DNA of 64,000 nt from Moniliophthora roreri (GCA_001466705.2 LATX02000175.1:682001-746000); one strand, 5' to 3'; shown: positions 24,118 to 36,662, counted from the first letter of the stretch. The notes: generated by a model not told the origin, from the letters alone. Numbers and translations are program-made.

Positions 24118-24620
24118 GAAGGCTCCGGATAAGGTGAAAATGTCAACTCGCGCTCATCGCGTGCTACGAGTACAGTACGGACTAATGGATAATAATGAAC
24201 TTGAAAATCTGCCCGTCCCCATTTGGGTCGAGCCATAAATATTAAATGGTAGCCTTTCTCACGATATCTTGGTTCCATCCGCTTCTCAATTGCAGAGTGC
24301 TGAGCTTTCAGCTTTTACCTGCCCTTTTAATGATGGCGTCGGACTTACTTTCCTTCCAAATAATCATAGTACAGGCAGGAGGCGAAAGGAAGGGAGGCTC
24401 GGGCGCAATCGTCGGAGAATATCCCAGTGTCATTCGCAAATCGCACAGGATTTTGTGTCATCCGTGCAAATGTATTCGGATATGCAGCACGAGACGGATG
24501 TTGTTCCGCTTCTTAACCGCGAGAAATTGGTAGTAATCCATTGCGGAAAGAACCCTCAGTCTGTCTAGAAACAAGTTTTTCGTTAACAATCCATATTTTC
24601 TCGTCTGACGTCTGTTGAAA
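24118..24620. other. Intergenic region upstream of the ferroportin-like gene
   Basis: An AT-rich block at 24234-24246 could be the TATA region for the minus-strand transporter gene. Small open frames on the plus strand show no family resemblance. Confidence 0.4.
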
Positions 24621-24923
24621 TCAATGTTGGTCGACTGCTACAGAGAAATACCGTGGATGAAGTCGTACCATGTTTGGATTCCCAAGCAAACCAGTACCAA
24701 AGATATCATAAGTGAAGAGCTCTCTCTTGGATGAGAAACCACACTGCTGAGCAAAATGTTTCAGGCGTTCCTCGGGATTCTGAGATCGAGAAGATTCGTC
24801 CAAAGGAAGTGACTTGCATCCAAGGGCCTGTAGGACCTCTGATGGCACTGGACGGGACAGGACGGTATCGCGAGGAAGACTGCGGTCTCCCTGGAGATTG
24901 TCGTGATAGTAGGCTCTCATCAT
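24621..24923 (-). pseudogene. Acireductone dioxygenase N-terminal fragment
   Basis: The 100-residue frame begins MMRAYYHDNLQGDRSLPRD and continues RPVPSEVLQALG, closely resembling the N-terminus of acireductone dioxygenase of the methionine salvage pathway. It then reads through an equivalent of the helix region (EERLKHFAQQCGFSSKREL) and stops. The metal-binding cupin part (HxHxxxxE and the later His) was not found in any frame over the following several hundred bases. I therefore read it as a truncated gene or pseudogene. A severely diverged continuation with unseen introns cannot be excluded. Confidence 0.5.
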
Positions 24924-25580
24924 TCTTGGAGGTACAGTTTCTCTGAGAACGACGTGACTTTATCATGGACGAACGCGGAATTTTACTTTTTGCATGTACG
25001 TCAAATAAACTTAGACCGCGTTTCCGCTACTTTATCCTGAGAGAAATCAAGAATCCACCGTCCAATAGATCGAGAGGATAATGATTCGATGGATCCCTTT
25101 GAGTTGAAGGAGCTTTACAATGGTTCGTGCCCTGACTCTTGAGATCACGCATGATTGGTGTCGATGGTGTCGGGTGAGTGGGTATCGACGATTTTGTAGT
25201 CCTCAGGCCCAGAGGCAGGATGCATCAACCATCCAGGGGTTGGAAAGGATTGAACTGCTCTGATAAGATCCATACCGCATCTGAACTCACGATGACGTGC
25301 TTGCCACATTAGGTTATCAGAGCGCTTGAGTAACAGTGGCTTACTCACTTTGCCCGGCAAGATTACACAATATCCGAATACTTGATCCCGCTTTGGGGTC
25401 CTAACGTACTAGGCAGCCGCATTTCCAGTCAGCGATCGGTAAATCCCTGAGTCAGCGCTACTGTTGGAACGCGTGGGGGATGATGTTGCAATCCGGCGGG
25501 TACATGGTGGATCGTTAGATCATCGCATGATAAAAAGCTGCTCGCATCCCAGATAACATCCCAACATACTACCCACTATC
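24924..25580. other. Intergenic region before the first NmrA-like gene
   Basis: No recognised gene. The part from about 25330 onwards resembles the sequence upstream of the second NmrA-like gene (around 28270-28570), so the duplication includes promoter DNA. A TATA-like GATAAAAAG lies about 50 bases before the ATG. Confidence 0.5.
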
Positions 25581-26725
25581 ATGTCAAACTACAAGTCATT
25601 CGCTCTCGTCGGTGCCAACGGACACATTGGGAAGCATATCTTGAAGGCTTTCCTCTCCGTTGGCGTCAACCCACTCATTCTCACTCGCAAGACGTCCAAC
25701 ACAGACACCGCACTTCCCTCCTCCTTGACCGTCGCCAAAGTTGACATTGACAACGTCGAAGAGATTGCTGAAGTCCTCAAAAAGCACGGAATCGAAGTCG
25801 TAGTGTCAGCAATCGCCGGCAGCGCTCTTGACGCTCAGCAGAAGGCTCTTGCAGATGCTGCCAAGGAGGCCGGTGTGAAGCTGTTCGCTCCATCCGAATA
25901 TGGTGTTGCAACTGAAGGTGTCAGCCATAGTCCGAATGCTCACTCAGCATCGCCTCTGGTACAAAAAGATCAGTTTGCTGGTAGGTCCCCATTGATGTGT
26001 CGAATATCTGGTAGTAGCTGAAAACATATGATACAGAATATTTGAAGTCAAAAGGTTTGCCCTGGACCAGATTCTTCGTGAGTGATTTAATCGCAGTACG
26101 GAGGGGCTCTTGACACTGACCAAATATATCTTTCTAGACCGGTGCTTTCAATGGCTTTGTTCAGTGGTTTGGAGCTGTAGAAGAGAATGGGAAATTTAAC
26201 ATTGCGAAGGGAAAGGGTGATGTCGTGTTCTCTGCTACAAATGAAGACGATATCGGAGGTAAGGGAAGCATGTCCGCAATGGAGACCCGTCGACTGATGA
26301 GATGTCCGATTTCTAGGCTTTGTTGCTCACGTCTTGACGACACTTGCACCCAAGGACTTGGAGTATCGGTCTTTCCGCATTTCTGGAGAAGAGATCACAT
26401 TTGAGACTGCAGGGAAACGGCTGGGAAAGGAGATTGAATACGTCGACAAAGTGCCCGGGTCAGGCCCTGTTGCTGAGGTTCGAAATCTTCTTGGTATCAT
26501 CTACAGCGGTCAGGGCACCACTCGGTGGGATCACGAGATAAACGGGGTACGTGAGAATGCCAACGACAATCATGTCTGGGCGGGACATGAGTGGAAGAAA
26601 TTGTAATAGTAGTGAGCGACGATGTTGAATGTGTTGATCTGTAGAAGAATCTAAATATACGTGTGAAGCTGTTCAACCGAGGTCAGGATTTCGTATGTAC
26701 ACACCTTAATCTGACTACGCGGTCA
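25500..26725 (+). repeat. Segmental duplication, unit A
   Basis: Includes about 80 bases of promoter, the whole NmrA-like gene with its three introns, and about 120 bases of 3' flank. It matches 28490-29700 at an offset of about 2993 bases. The last exon and 3' flank are nearly identical, including the trailing GTAATAGTAGTGAGCGACG. Confidence 0.9.
25581..26606 (+). CDS. NmrA-like/isoflavone-reductase family NAD(P) protein, tandem copy A
   Basis: A Rossmann-fold protein of the atypical short-chain dehydrogenase class, 283 residues. Exons 25581-25980, 26037-26077, 26138-26258 and 26317-26606 join in frame. The nucleotide loop GANGHIGKHI is at residues 10-19, VVVSAIAG follows at the fourth strand, and KLFAPSEYG marks the substrate-side strand. 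Later landmarks are YLKSKGLPWTRFFTGAF and the C-terminal GVRENANDNHVWAGHEWKKL. Family members either reduce small phenolic or ether substrates or act as redox sensors. The substrate here is unknown. It is followed 3 kb later by a close duplicate; see the copy B entry for how they differ. Confidence 0.88.
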
Positions 26726-28573
26726 ATAATTCAAGTGACTGGAGGTTTGCGCAGATATTCGCGAGGTACCGCAGGATTCCTTTTACATTTCCTAATCGCC
26801 TCTTCTCCGGGCTCCCAATGCTTCTGTGAATCGGTGTATGGAGAGGCCATCAGGTCTTGCTTCGGGTTTTGCGCTCGAGTTCTTGTGGGATTGAGGGACC
26901 ACGTTGAGTCGCGTTTAGGGTGGTGATGGTTTCTGGACATGGCATATTCGGGAATCTGCTGGTTTGACATTAGCCGCCATCAACTACCGTTTACGCGTAT
27001 GTGCCGTCGGAGTAGCTTTCAACAATCAAGGCCTGGATAGGATGAACGTCACGCTTTCTCGTACGCACTAGCTGTAGGTTAATAACGATACTCGTACATT
27101 GTTATAACGACACTAACAGCGTGAAAGCAAAACTGGCGTTGAGTTTCTGACACAACCATCCAGCAATGATGCCTCCGCAATGCACAATGAGCCGCTAGAA
27201 CCCCTTCTGCTACGTTCTTGGACTGCATTGGCGACTGCAGACAACATCGACTATCAGGAATGGGAAACATTGGTGCGTTTGAAAACCATCCCCCAGCATT
27301 TTTCCAGACTCATCTTCGGCTCTACAGACCAAAAATACTTACTAATCCCAAATGTATAGACTCCCTAGCATCTCTATCCCACACTCGTTGGCCTCCTGTA
27401 TCAGACTCCACTAGCCGATATACCGCATGTTGCCGCCAATAACTGGCCCAACTGCAGAACCTTGGTCCATTTCAGACCACCTTCCGGTCATCTGCCAAGT
27501 ACGCATTCCCTTAATACTAGCCCAATCACTCTTCCAATTGAACCGCCAAAGAACCGGAGCTTGGACGTCGTGCGATCTGTCATCATCATCTGGGACTTGC
27601 CCACAGGATGACATCGGACGAGGTCACGGTTAATTTTGTGGAAGTCCGAAGGAGAATCGGGACTTGGGTTTCAGCTTGGGATGCACACCCTTGAAGCGCG
27701 TGATGGCCCTGACGCGATTCAAGCCAGCTGCCTAGGAAATGGAGATTTAGGCAGTGCTGACTGGGCAGATGAATGAAGGAGTCTGAAAAGCCGCAGTAGA
27801 ATCGGATATAGGGGTGCGTCCACAACTCTGCTTCCTTTTTCCGGGCTCATCTTTAGCTTTACAGGCCAAAGTTGATTATTACAGCTCACGTTTCTTTGAA
27901 CGAAAATTAAATCATGTATATATATTCGACCGTATCAATACTTGCAGAGAGCATCTTCCCTTGCTTGCTCTACTTGGAGAATCTGTGACTTAAACAGGGG
28001 GCCTGAACATTGTTGCGAACACTAAAGAGCAGTCTCTGCATCGTCTGGTCCCATGATAGAAGCAGGGCTGTTCAGTGTAACCATATACATTTCTGACTGG
28101 GCGTTTGATGGCGACTTGTCAGATATGGCGTCGCTGAAACCGTACTGTATAGTCAAAAACTCGAGCTTTGGATACAGCGATGGTTATATCTACACATTAG
28201 GGGCCACGTGTTCGCTGCCTTGTACAAAAACGTACGAGATGTTAGAACATTGTAGGAAACAGAATTGGCTTACTCACCGCTTCGTGCACTTGCTCAGTAA
28301 GACTACCCAGAACCCAACCTCGATTTGGGATCCTAACATATTACTGCCACGATTGTCGGTCCGACGAGGGTTTGTCGGGGATATGATTGTAAATGATTGG
28401 TCAACGGATGGAAAGGCCTAGGTAATTCCCTGAGTAAGCCATGTCAATCCCAATACGATTGCAACATGGTGTATGATGTAGCAATCTAAAGAATACATGG
28501 CGGATTGTTAGATCATCGTATTCATAAAAGCTGCTCGCATCCCAGATAATATCCCAACACATCACCCACTATC
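26607..28573. other. Spacer between the NmrA-like duplicates
   Basis: About 2 kb with no convincing gene. A coding-like stretch around 27155-27271 on the plus strand reads MHNEPLEPLLLRSWTALATA and could be an exon remnant. Another at 27427-27633 contains SDHLPVICQV. A plus-strand frame of 122 residues at 28053-28421 is not recognised. Two short similar segments (near 27310 and 27845, CTCATCTTxxGCTxTACAGxCCAAA) hint at older internal duplication. Confidence 0.4.
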
Positions 28574-29700
28574 ATGTCAAACTACAAGTCATTCGCTCTC
28601 GTCGGTGCCAACGGACACATTGGGAAGCATATCTTGAAGGCTTTCCTCTCCGTTGGCATCAACCCACTCATTCTCACTCGCAAGACGTCCAACACAGACA
28701 CCGCACTTCCCTCCTCCTTGACCGTCGCCAAAGTTGACATTGACAACGTCGAAGAGATTGCTGAAGTCCTCAAAAAGCACGGAATCGAAGTCGTAGTGTC
28801 AGCAATCAGCGGCAGCGCTTTTGACGCCCAGCAGAAGGCTCTTGCAGATGCTGCCAAGGAGGCCGGTGTGAAGCTATTCGCTCCGTCCGAATTTGGGGGT
28901 GTGACTGAGGGTGCCAATCGTGCTCCAAATGCTCACCCAACATCGCCTCTGGTACAAAAAGATCGTTTTGCTGGTAGGTCTCCATTGATGCGTCGAATAT
29001 CTGGTAGTAGCTGAAACATATGATACAGAATATTTGAAGTCAAAAGGTTTGCCCTGGACCAGATTCTTCGTGAGTGGTTTAATCGCAGTACGGAAGGGCT
29101 CTTGACACCGACTCAACATATCTTTCCAGACCGGTGCTTTCCATGGTTTTGTCCCGTGGTTTGGAGCTGTAGAAGAGAATGGGAAATTCAACATTGCGAA
29201 GGGGACGAGCGATGTCGTGTTCTCTGCTACCGATGAAGACGATATCGGAGGTAAGGGAAGCGTGTCCATAACAGAGACCGGTCCACTGATGAGGTACCCG
29301 ATTTCCAGGCTTTGTTGCGTACGTCTTGACGACACTTGCACCCAAGGACTTGGAGTATCGGTCTTTCCGCATTTCTGGAGAAGAGATCACATTTGAGACT
29401 GCAGGGAAACGGCTGGGAAAGGAGATTGAATACGTCGACAAAGTGCCCGGGTCAGGCCCTGTTGCTGAGGTCCGAAATCTTCTTGGTGTCGTCTACAGTG
29501 GCCAGGGCACCACTCGGTGGGATCACGAGATAAACGGGGTACGCGAGAATGCCAACGACAATCATGTCTGGGCGGGACATGAGTGGAAGAAATTGTAATA
29601 GTAGTGAGCGACGATGTTGAATGTGTTGATCTGTAGAAGAATCTAATATACGTGTGAAGCTGTTTAACTCGCATGTTCATACCTTAACCTGACCACGTGC
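28490..29700 (+). repeat. Segmental duplication, unit B
   Basis: Second copy of the unit at 25500-26725. Gene structure is identical and intron positions are the same. Confidence 0.9.
28574..29598 (+). CDS. NmrA-like/isoflavone-reductase family NAD(P) protein, tandem copy B
   Basis: Same length and exon plan as copy A (first exon 28574-28973, last ending 29598). The first 235 coding bases differ at one position (Val to Ile). Residues 105-133 differ at about ten places: SEFGGVTEGANRAPNAHPTS here against SEYGVATEGVSHSPNAHSAS in copy A. The third exon has five replacements (for example GAFHGFVPWFG against GAFNGFVQWFG), and the last exon three. The GANGHIGKHI loop is unchanged, so both copies should bind the cofactor; the changes sit on the presumed substrate side. 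The gene is intact. Function is inferred only from family. Confidence 0.88.
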
Positions 29701-30771
29701 TCGTGCTCGATGTGAGTGGAGATTTGCGCGGCTGTTGCTGATGCTGGTGCTGGTGATAGAAGATCTGCGGCTCAAGGCCGGCGCCGGTCACTTGCGTTTT
29801 GGTGTTTGTACCTACCCAGTGCTAATCATCTCCGGAGTCCCAGCCGATAGCATTTCTCATGTCGGCTCTACATGGTGTGCCGTCAAGTTCGCTACCGCCA
29901 TGTCAAACCTCTTTTTCCGGCAATTATTTAAAGGTTTTGTTCTTGAAAACCTGTCCCAAACGTGCCCCAACATTACTTTCTGGATCTGAACACTCTTCGA
30001 TGTGTTCTTCGTATCGCATTTGGAACGCCCAGACATTTTTTGGTCAGCCAACTAATGTGTGTTTCACTGATTTCTTTTGATAGACTCGATAGAGGAAGTG
30101 ACTGCACTCGCTACAGATGTCAGTATCCTTGCAAAGGGAACGCTAAGTAGCACGCGTCTTCCGAATTCGTTTAGGATCATTGACGTTGACTCTGGTACAG
30201 CAACGGGACCCCGCAGTCTCTTTCCAAGCGTTACGCAACATATGAAGTTCACTTGTCGCAACCGCGATCGCGAAGAAGAGGTGATAATTAGAGAGAACCG
30301 GGTATTGAAGCCGATACGCTGATACAAGATGGAAAAGGATCGGTCATTTGTAAATGGTGATCGCTGTCCCATAGGCAGGTGAATCCAGCAGCGGGGGCGC
30401 GTCATGCTGATAAATTCAGCGCGATTTGAGCGCAACTGATCAGTTCACTGTTCAGAGGGAATAATAACAGATAAGTTGGGTGAAGACCAGCAGCAGACAG
30501 GCTACTACTCTCTCATTACCCTGTTCATGCAAGCTTGGAGCTCCATATGCTACCCTTTACCCGCAGTTCGTAGAGACATCAAAAAGCTACGAAGCGAGAA
30601 GCAGTGCGTGGCATTTTGAGGACCTGATAACCATCAACTACCGTGCTTTACGTCTATTGGTGGTTGCCTTTAAGGCTCCACCACATTCTATTGTCAATAC
30701 TGCGCAACAGGCCCCCTTCATTTTCAACATACAGCTACTAGCTCAGGATGGTCGTTATTTGCGACAATAAG
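29599..30771. other. Intergenic region without recognised gene
   Basis: Short frames occur on both strands (for example 30064-30435 minus, 30077-30322 plus), but none shows a known family, splice-consistent extension or codon pattern that I would trust. Confidence 0.4.
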
Positions 30772-31950
30772 ATGAATTCGAATCAGACGACTATGGACCC
30801 ACCAAATCCTCCAGACTCGAGCACGTTCCGGCCACCTATCGGGGAGGCTTCAGAAGCACTACCTGCTTATACCCCAAATCCTTCTCCGCACTCTTTTACG
30901 CCAATCGACCCCGTTCTCCTCATTTCCGTCATATTTTCCATGGCACTCTGCATCGCTCTTCGATGGTGGTCGCGCTTCAGCCTTCTTAAATCTCTTCTGT
31001 CCGATTCCCATTTTATTCCATCATACTCTCTTGTTGATGGATGAAGTCAAGCTCGACCACACCCAGCGTTTCATGGGCCAAGGCAAAATTTTCACGGGAC
31101 GTGGTGACCTCTCCAGGTGGTTATTCTTCGGCAGCCTTTCATCTGCGGCGGGCAGTATAATTGCGTTTACGAATGTCGGCTGGTGGGGTGGAACGGTGCC
31201 GGTTCAAGCCATAGTTCAATTCATCCAGGTGTTGACCCTCTGGTACATTCTGTGAAGAGCATTTGCAATGCGAAACCCAACCCAAAGTGTTCCCATTATC
31301 GTAAGTGCTTACCTTTTTCATTCTTACTACCAAAACTCAACGAATTTCAGCTGTCAAACGGCAGCACTGTAATGATTAGGTTCTCAAAACCTCCTTGAAC
31401 GCCGCTCCTGAGCGAGTCCTTCCCGCTTCCTCTGTGGGCTATGATTCATTCTGTAGAGCTAGCTGTTATCCTATTCATCCTGGCGGTTACCGATGACCCA
31501 CGTTCCGCACGCCACACCATCAACATCCTTTCATCGATATCTATTATTTTCCACCATGTCATTGTTATTCTCATTTACCTAGACAAACGCACATCCGAAT
31601 CCGAGACAGGATCGAACGTAGAGCGTCAACCTCTACTCCCCTTCCTGCGACATGTCATGCATAGCGAATCAAGCGATCCCCGAGCCGGATTGTTGATCGT
31701 GGTATCACTCTTTCAGCTCATCGCATCGTCTATTGCAGGTGCAGTGATGGCGAGCAAACGAGCTTCTTGGTCGGACAATGCGCTCGCGCAAACTGTGGTT
31801 CAGATAGTAGAGTGCTTTTTACTGGGGGCACTTGCTCTCACGACTCTCGCCAAGCTATTCGTCGGCCGGCAACAGCAGAACGCAGAGGACCCTCAACCCC
31901 CCTCCGAAAGTACAGTTCGAGCAAGGATGGCCTCACAGAATCCTATATAG
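30772..31950 (+). pseudogene. Broken gene for a multi-pass membrane protein
   Basis: Four hydrophobic segments are visible: PVLLISVIFSMALCIALRWW, a segment around FGSLSSAAGSIIAFTNVGWW, ELAVILFILAV and LLIVVSLFQLIASSIAG. Further helices may be present. The N-terminal tail is Pro-rich (PPNPPDSS, ALPAYTPNPS). The frame is interrupted in three places. The first part (frame of 30772) and the second (frame of 31031) do not meet through any GT...AG pair that keeps the first helix. An in-frame TGA at 31253-31255 separates TLWYIL from RAFAMRNPTQSVPII. A one-base shift near 31430 separates VLKTSLNAAPERVLP from WAMIHSVELAVILF. Such proteins are common, uncharacterised agaricomycete membrane proteins. 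I read this as a pseudogene; unusual splicing is the alternative. Confidence 0.5.
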
Positions 31951-32033
31951 TATTGTGTATAGTATTGTGATAGTATCGAGTAATTTGCCGTTGTGATTTG
32001 AAGTATATCTCGGAGCGAAAATCATTTCGCGTT

Positions 32034-34251
32034 CTATTTCATGTATCGGTCTAGGAATTGTACAATGCGATTCAACATGTCCTCGACATTGGCTGCTTTT
32101 CTGAAGAAATGTCCTTCTTCTGGGTATACAACAAGTATAGGTTTTGGAGTAGTGTGTGCGACGCGTTCAATACCGCGATAAAATCCTATAGCCTGTGCGA
32201 GCGGGATTCTTTCGTCCTGCTCCCCATGAACGAACAGAACGGGAGCCCGTACGTGACAAGCATCTTTGATAGCGCTGGCCCTAAAGTAATCGACGTAGTT
32301 GCCGGGTGCCCAGGGATAGGAGTTACTCAAGAAAGCCTGCGTATGACCGGAGTCAGATTTTGTTCGATAATCTTAAGTTTTACACACCTGTGCATCGGGA
32401 ATATCTGACGAAGCAGCCAACGCGCCTCCATCTGTCACCCCAGCACCTATTATGACTGCCTTGAATGCGAACTTTGGGTGGGGTCGTGAACACGCGAACG
32501 CCGCCATGAATCCTCCTTGACTGTAACCTGCAATCGCCAACCTGCCAGGGTTTACTATGCCTCTTTGAATGCAATTAGTTATCATGGATTCCACGTCATC
32601 CCAGTCGAGATTGCCACATGGAACTCCTTGCTTAGCAAACGCCTCGCCGCGACCAGAGCCTGGCGAAATCGCAGTTAGGGAGGCAACGTGATTACAGCTA
32701 ATATTCACTGACTACCGCGATAGTTCGGTGAGAGAACCAAGTAACCTTTCGATGCTAACAAAATCTTCCAATACAAAGCATCTGAGCATCAAAGGATGAG
32801 TGTCCGCTGAAAACGAGTGACGTATGAAAAAGTACAGACCAAACGTTATTTCAGGTACATCTCGTCTAGACGAAGCATTTGAGATGATTTGATAAGTGAC
32901 GGGGGGAACCTACATTTCAGGTCCTCCATGCGGGACCATGACCGTCGGGAGTGATTTCAACTCGCTCTCAATCATGCCCCGAGGGTAGTGTATCATTCCC
33001 TGCAACTGTGTGCCATCTGAGCTCTCCCATGTGACGACTTGACCGATTGGTATATCTTCAGGACGAAGCCATGCATAGTGGGACGAAAGCTTGACTTTTT
33101 GTAGCTGCTTTCCGGTCGAATCTAATGTCACAGCCCATACATTAGGAGGCTCGCCGGTGACTATCGAACTAAGGACTAGGACCAGAATGTAGAGACCATC
33201 CGTGGAAAACTTCATGTCCCAGACCTTGTCCAGGATAGCTTCCTTCTCATCCTTGGTTTGGTATGCAGTAAACATACGGGTAGACAGGTTAAAAACATCG
33301 ATGCTACTGTTTACCCCCCGACCGATTGAGATAGCGAACTGGGAAGTCGAAGATCCCAAGTCGGTGATTGAAAAGGGTTGGTCATCGTCCCCGTACCCTA
33401 GATGGTGCATCTCATCCCCCATGCGACGCGCCCATAGAGCCCCCGTTTCCATCAATTGTTCTGGGGTACGGGGTTGAATAATGAATAGCTGACGATTTGA
33501 CTTGCAGACGACATCCCCAGGTAGGCGAGGGTAATAATTCGTGGATTCAATATGGCCAGTCACGATGGATATCATATGCTCCATCATCGTTGCATGCTGA
33601 CTTTCCATGTCGTTATTTTGGCAGACTCGGTAAATAATTGCGGATGAATCTGGGGTCCAAATGAAGCTTTCTACGTGCATCGCAGCATGCGCAACAAGCT
33701 GCCGAACACTGTAGATGATTTAGAAGAAAGCATGGGAATAAGCAAGGCGTAACGTACGTCCGACTGTCGTCTTTCAGGTCTACGAGGCCAAGCATTCCCG
33801 GATTCTCCATTTTCCTCCATACCTTCGGCTTACTCTCGCCACGATCCCTGTCGCTTCGATAGACAAATGCAAGGGTGCAACCATCGGGTGAGATAGAGAA
33901 GGAAGTGACGGTGTATGGCCCATCAAACTCGAATACTCTTCGTGGTTCCCCTTCCATCTGATTGCCATTGTTCAGGATCAACTTGAATAGGTGGGAAGCT
34001 CCGTGGCGATTCGAGAGAAAGTAGATTTCGTTGGATGACAATGGATTGAAGACTGGCGAAAAATCGTAGTGATCTCCAGTCGTAAGTTTCGTGGCACTGC
34101 CTGCTCTCGAAATATTCGCAATCCAGACAGACGATATGGCAGTTTTCTTTGTGTAACGCGGGCCGCAAGTGTAAACAACTCGCGAACCATCCAAAGAGAT
34201 CCTTACTGAAGCAATTCTCTCTGCCTCTGCATAATCGTGTGCCGTGACCAT
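32034..34251 (-). CDS. S9-family prolyl oligopeptidase/acylaminoacyl-peptidase-like serine peptidase
   Basis: A beta-propeller plus alpha/beta-hydrolase peptidase that trims short or N-blocked peptides. The N-terminal part starts MVTAHDYAEAERIASVRISL and has WD-like propeller strands (SISPDGCTLAFVYRSDRDRG). The hydrolase domain follows MVPHGGPEM, the usual oxyanion-side HGGP. The nucleophile is in GYSQGGF, the Asp in HGEQDERIP and the His in PEEGHFF, so the triad is complete. Several short introns divide it, and the end RYMK is at a normal distance after the His. No secretion signal is seen, so a cytosolic enzyme is likely. It is head-to-head with the F-box gene at 34547, 295 bases apart. Confidence 0.9.
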
Positions 34252-34546
34252 GTCGCTGTGAGAGTAGGTGAAAAGGAGAGATGATTAATCGGGGTATCTG
34301 GGACGCACTGAAGACAACGACTGCGGTCTTTAGTACCTCATGATAACCATCCCGCTCATTTCCTTCCCTTTACCGCAGTCCAGAAAAAGCCTTATCGGAG
34401 CCGAATCGTCAATCATAGACCAGGAACAGAACACCAGTAAGCCGTGGATGATCGTTGCAGAGAAGCTCGGCGTAAATTCGGATCAAAAGCCTCAAGTATG
34501 ATGCATCAGGACTCGCAGCATACGCTTCTACCTGTATTCTCCTCCA

Positions 34547-36662
34547 ATGGACTTTGAACTCCAGGACCTGGAAGATATCAAGTGAGCTTCTCACGTATTT
34601 CGCAGACTTTTTTTCTTTTATTACTGAAACTATTCTAAGGATATCTCCAGAACTGTTGGTTTCGCCAGACATTGTCTCAATTCTTCGTTCAGGTCGTGCA
34701 CCCTCCTCCAGCGACACCTCCTACATCAAAGAGCTCCACGCAGATGCTGAGAAAGAGCTTTTGGAGCACTTTAGAACTCTGCAGAAACTTGGGGATAGAA
34801 TTGGGTTTCTTAGGAAGCAGCAGGAGGTGTTCGAATCTCTTATCCTGTCGCGGATACGAATGTTACCTCCAGAGGTACTCGCCCTTATTCTGATGTTCGC
34901 TGTGTCACCTTCAGACAACCATTTCCATACTACAGCCAACAGCAAATCTCGTGCTGTTGAACTCGGGCTTGTATGCGCTCATTGGCGAAAAATTTCGCTA
35001 AGCACACCACAACTATGGGGCTGCCTATCCATCGAACTGGATAGCGCAGAAATTTGCAAGGACGCCCTCACTCCTGCCATTGAGATGCACCTGACACGAT
35101 CCAAATCTGCCTCGCTACACCTTGATCTCAAGACAAGGAATCACCAGGATCGTCTGCCCAAAAGCTTGGTTCTTCAGTTGCTGTTCAAGGAGACATCCAG
35201 ATGGGGCGTTGTCAAGTTTCATACGGCAGGCGCATTATCGCAGGAGTGTTGGGAAGCTTTATCAGCGGGCGTTTTGATGCCTTGCCTTCGTGAGCTTGAG
35301 CTCATAGGTTCTGGCAACAGCTCTAGAAGAACGAGTGATCTAGGACCATGGCTTTTCAGAAACGCAGGAAACCTAGACACTCTTAGGGCTTCTTACTGTC
35401 ACTTCAGTAGAGAAGACGAGACTTTATTCCCATGGCAATGTCTTCGACACCTTGGGATAAACGTCTCTTCTTCCTCTTCTGCCTCCGGGGGTAACATTGC
35501 TCTGAAGGCGTTGGAGTGGTGCTCCAACCTTACACGGGCAAATTTCGTTCTCCCTGGCACCCCTGTGGGGAACTACACTTCCTTCCATTTCCCCAGTCTG
35601 CAGCAGATACCGGCTTCCTCATCGTCCTCTGCTTCTCAGAAGCGCGAACTCCTAGTTCGCCCAAGTTTGGATTCATTGTCAATCCAGATCTATGCTCGGC
35701 AATTGTCAGTTAACGACAACAGATGTGGACTAGAAGGCATTTGCGAAATCATTCGAAGCATCACATGTCCGGCTCTTACCACATTTGCTGTATCATCCAA
35801 TGTAACGCGCAAAGTTTGGAATGATGATTACGAGTGTACGGATGACGATCACGCTGTGGATTTGAAAGAGTTCTGCGATTGTTCTGTTCGGTATGCTGAA
35901 ATGGATTCCGTCAGGAGAGGGAGATGGGAGAAAAGACAGGCGCTATGGCCGCAACGTGATATACTCGATTTTTTCCATCGGTCAAAATGCCGACTGACTT
36001 CGTTACGCTTGAAAGGAGTCTGGATATCCGACAGTGAGTTGTTGGGGCTTTTACGAGAAGTTGGGGCGATGATGACAGAGTTGGTGGTGCATGAGGTCGT
36101 AGGGAACAACAGTTTCGCAGAACGAAAAGTCATCACACGCAGACTCCTGAAATGTTTAATTTTTGTTCGAGTGGAAGAGGCGAGGAGATTGAGGCTCGAA
36201 GAAACAGAGAATCGGAGGAGGAAAGAAGAGTCCGACGGGATTTGGAAAAATTTTTGGGAAGACGAAAGTAATCCTCCAGTTCCATCTCGAAGACCGACGC
36301 CACCCCCTGTCGAAATCGATCTAGACGCTATAACATCTCCAATTGTTATCCTTCCACGCCTTCACCATCTCGAGTTGAAGTTGGCCAATTCGTTCAGCTG
36401 GATGGATACCCTACTTCTGCAACGGATGGTGAGATCGCGTTGGTGGGTCGACAATCCGTTATGCCTCAACTCCTCGGAAATCGACAGACTCCAGTCCGTA
36501 GTATTTGTCCTCCCCGAAGCCGACTATACATTCGCGATGGACACTGTCTGGAGAACTATGAAAGCGGAAGGGCTCGCTATCAAAGTACGCACAGAGCAAA
36601 TAGTGTTGCTCGGGAACAATGGCGAAGAGGAGGAATGGGATAGGTGGTCCAGGTTTGCATAA
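34547..36662 (+). CDS. F-box/LRR-like protein
   Basis: About 685 residues from two exons: a 35-base first exon (34547-34581, MDFELQDLEDI) and 34640-36662. This start is chosen because a normal 58-base intron joins it in frame to ISPELLVSPDIVSIL. A coiled segment (residues about 40-80: DAEKELLEHFRTLQKLGDRI) precedes the F-box, RMLPPEVLALILMFAV...VCAHWRKISLSTPQLW. This layout (helix, F-box, then irregular leucine-rich repeats) is typical of the expanded agaricomycete F-box family. Such proteins are thought to bring substrates to SCF ubiquitin ligases via Skp1. A charged helical insert (EEARRLRLEETENRRRKEES) lies late in the repeat region. Substrate is unknown. Confidence 0.85.

Noticed and set aside
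27427..27633. SDHLPVICQV, as in endonuclease domains of retroelements
   Set aside because: No other endonuclease or reverse-transcriptase motif nearby, and no target-site duplications; too short to support a mobile element.
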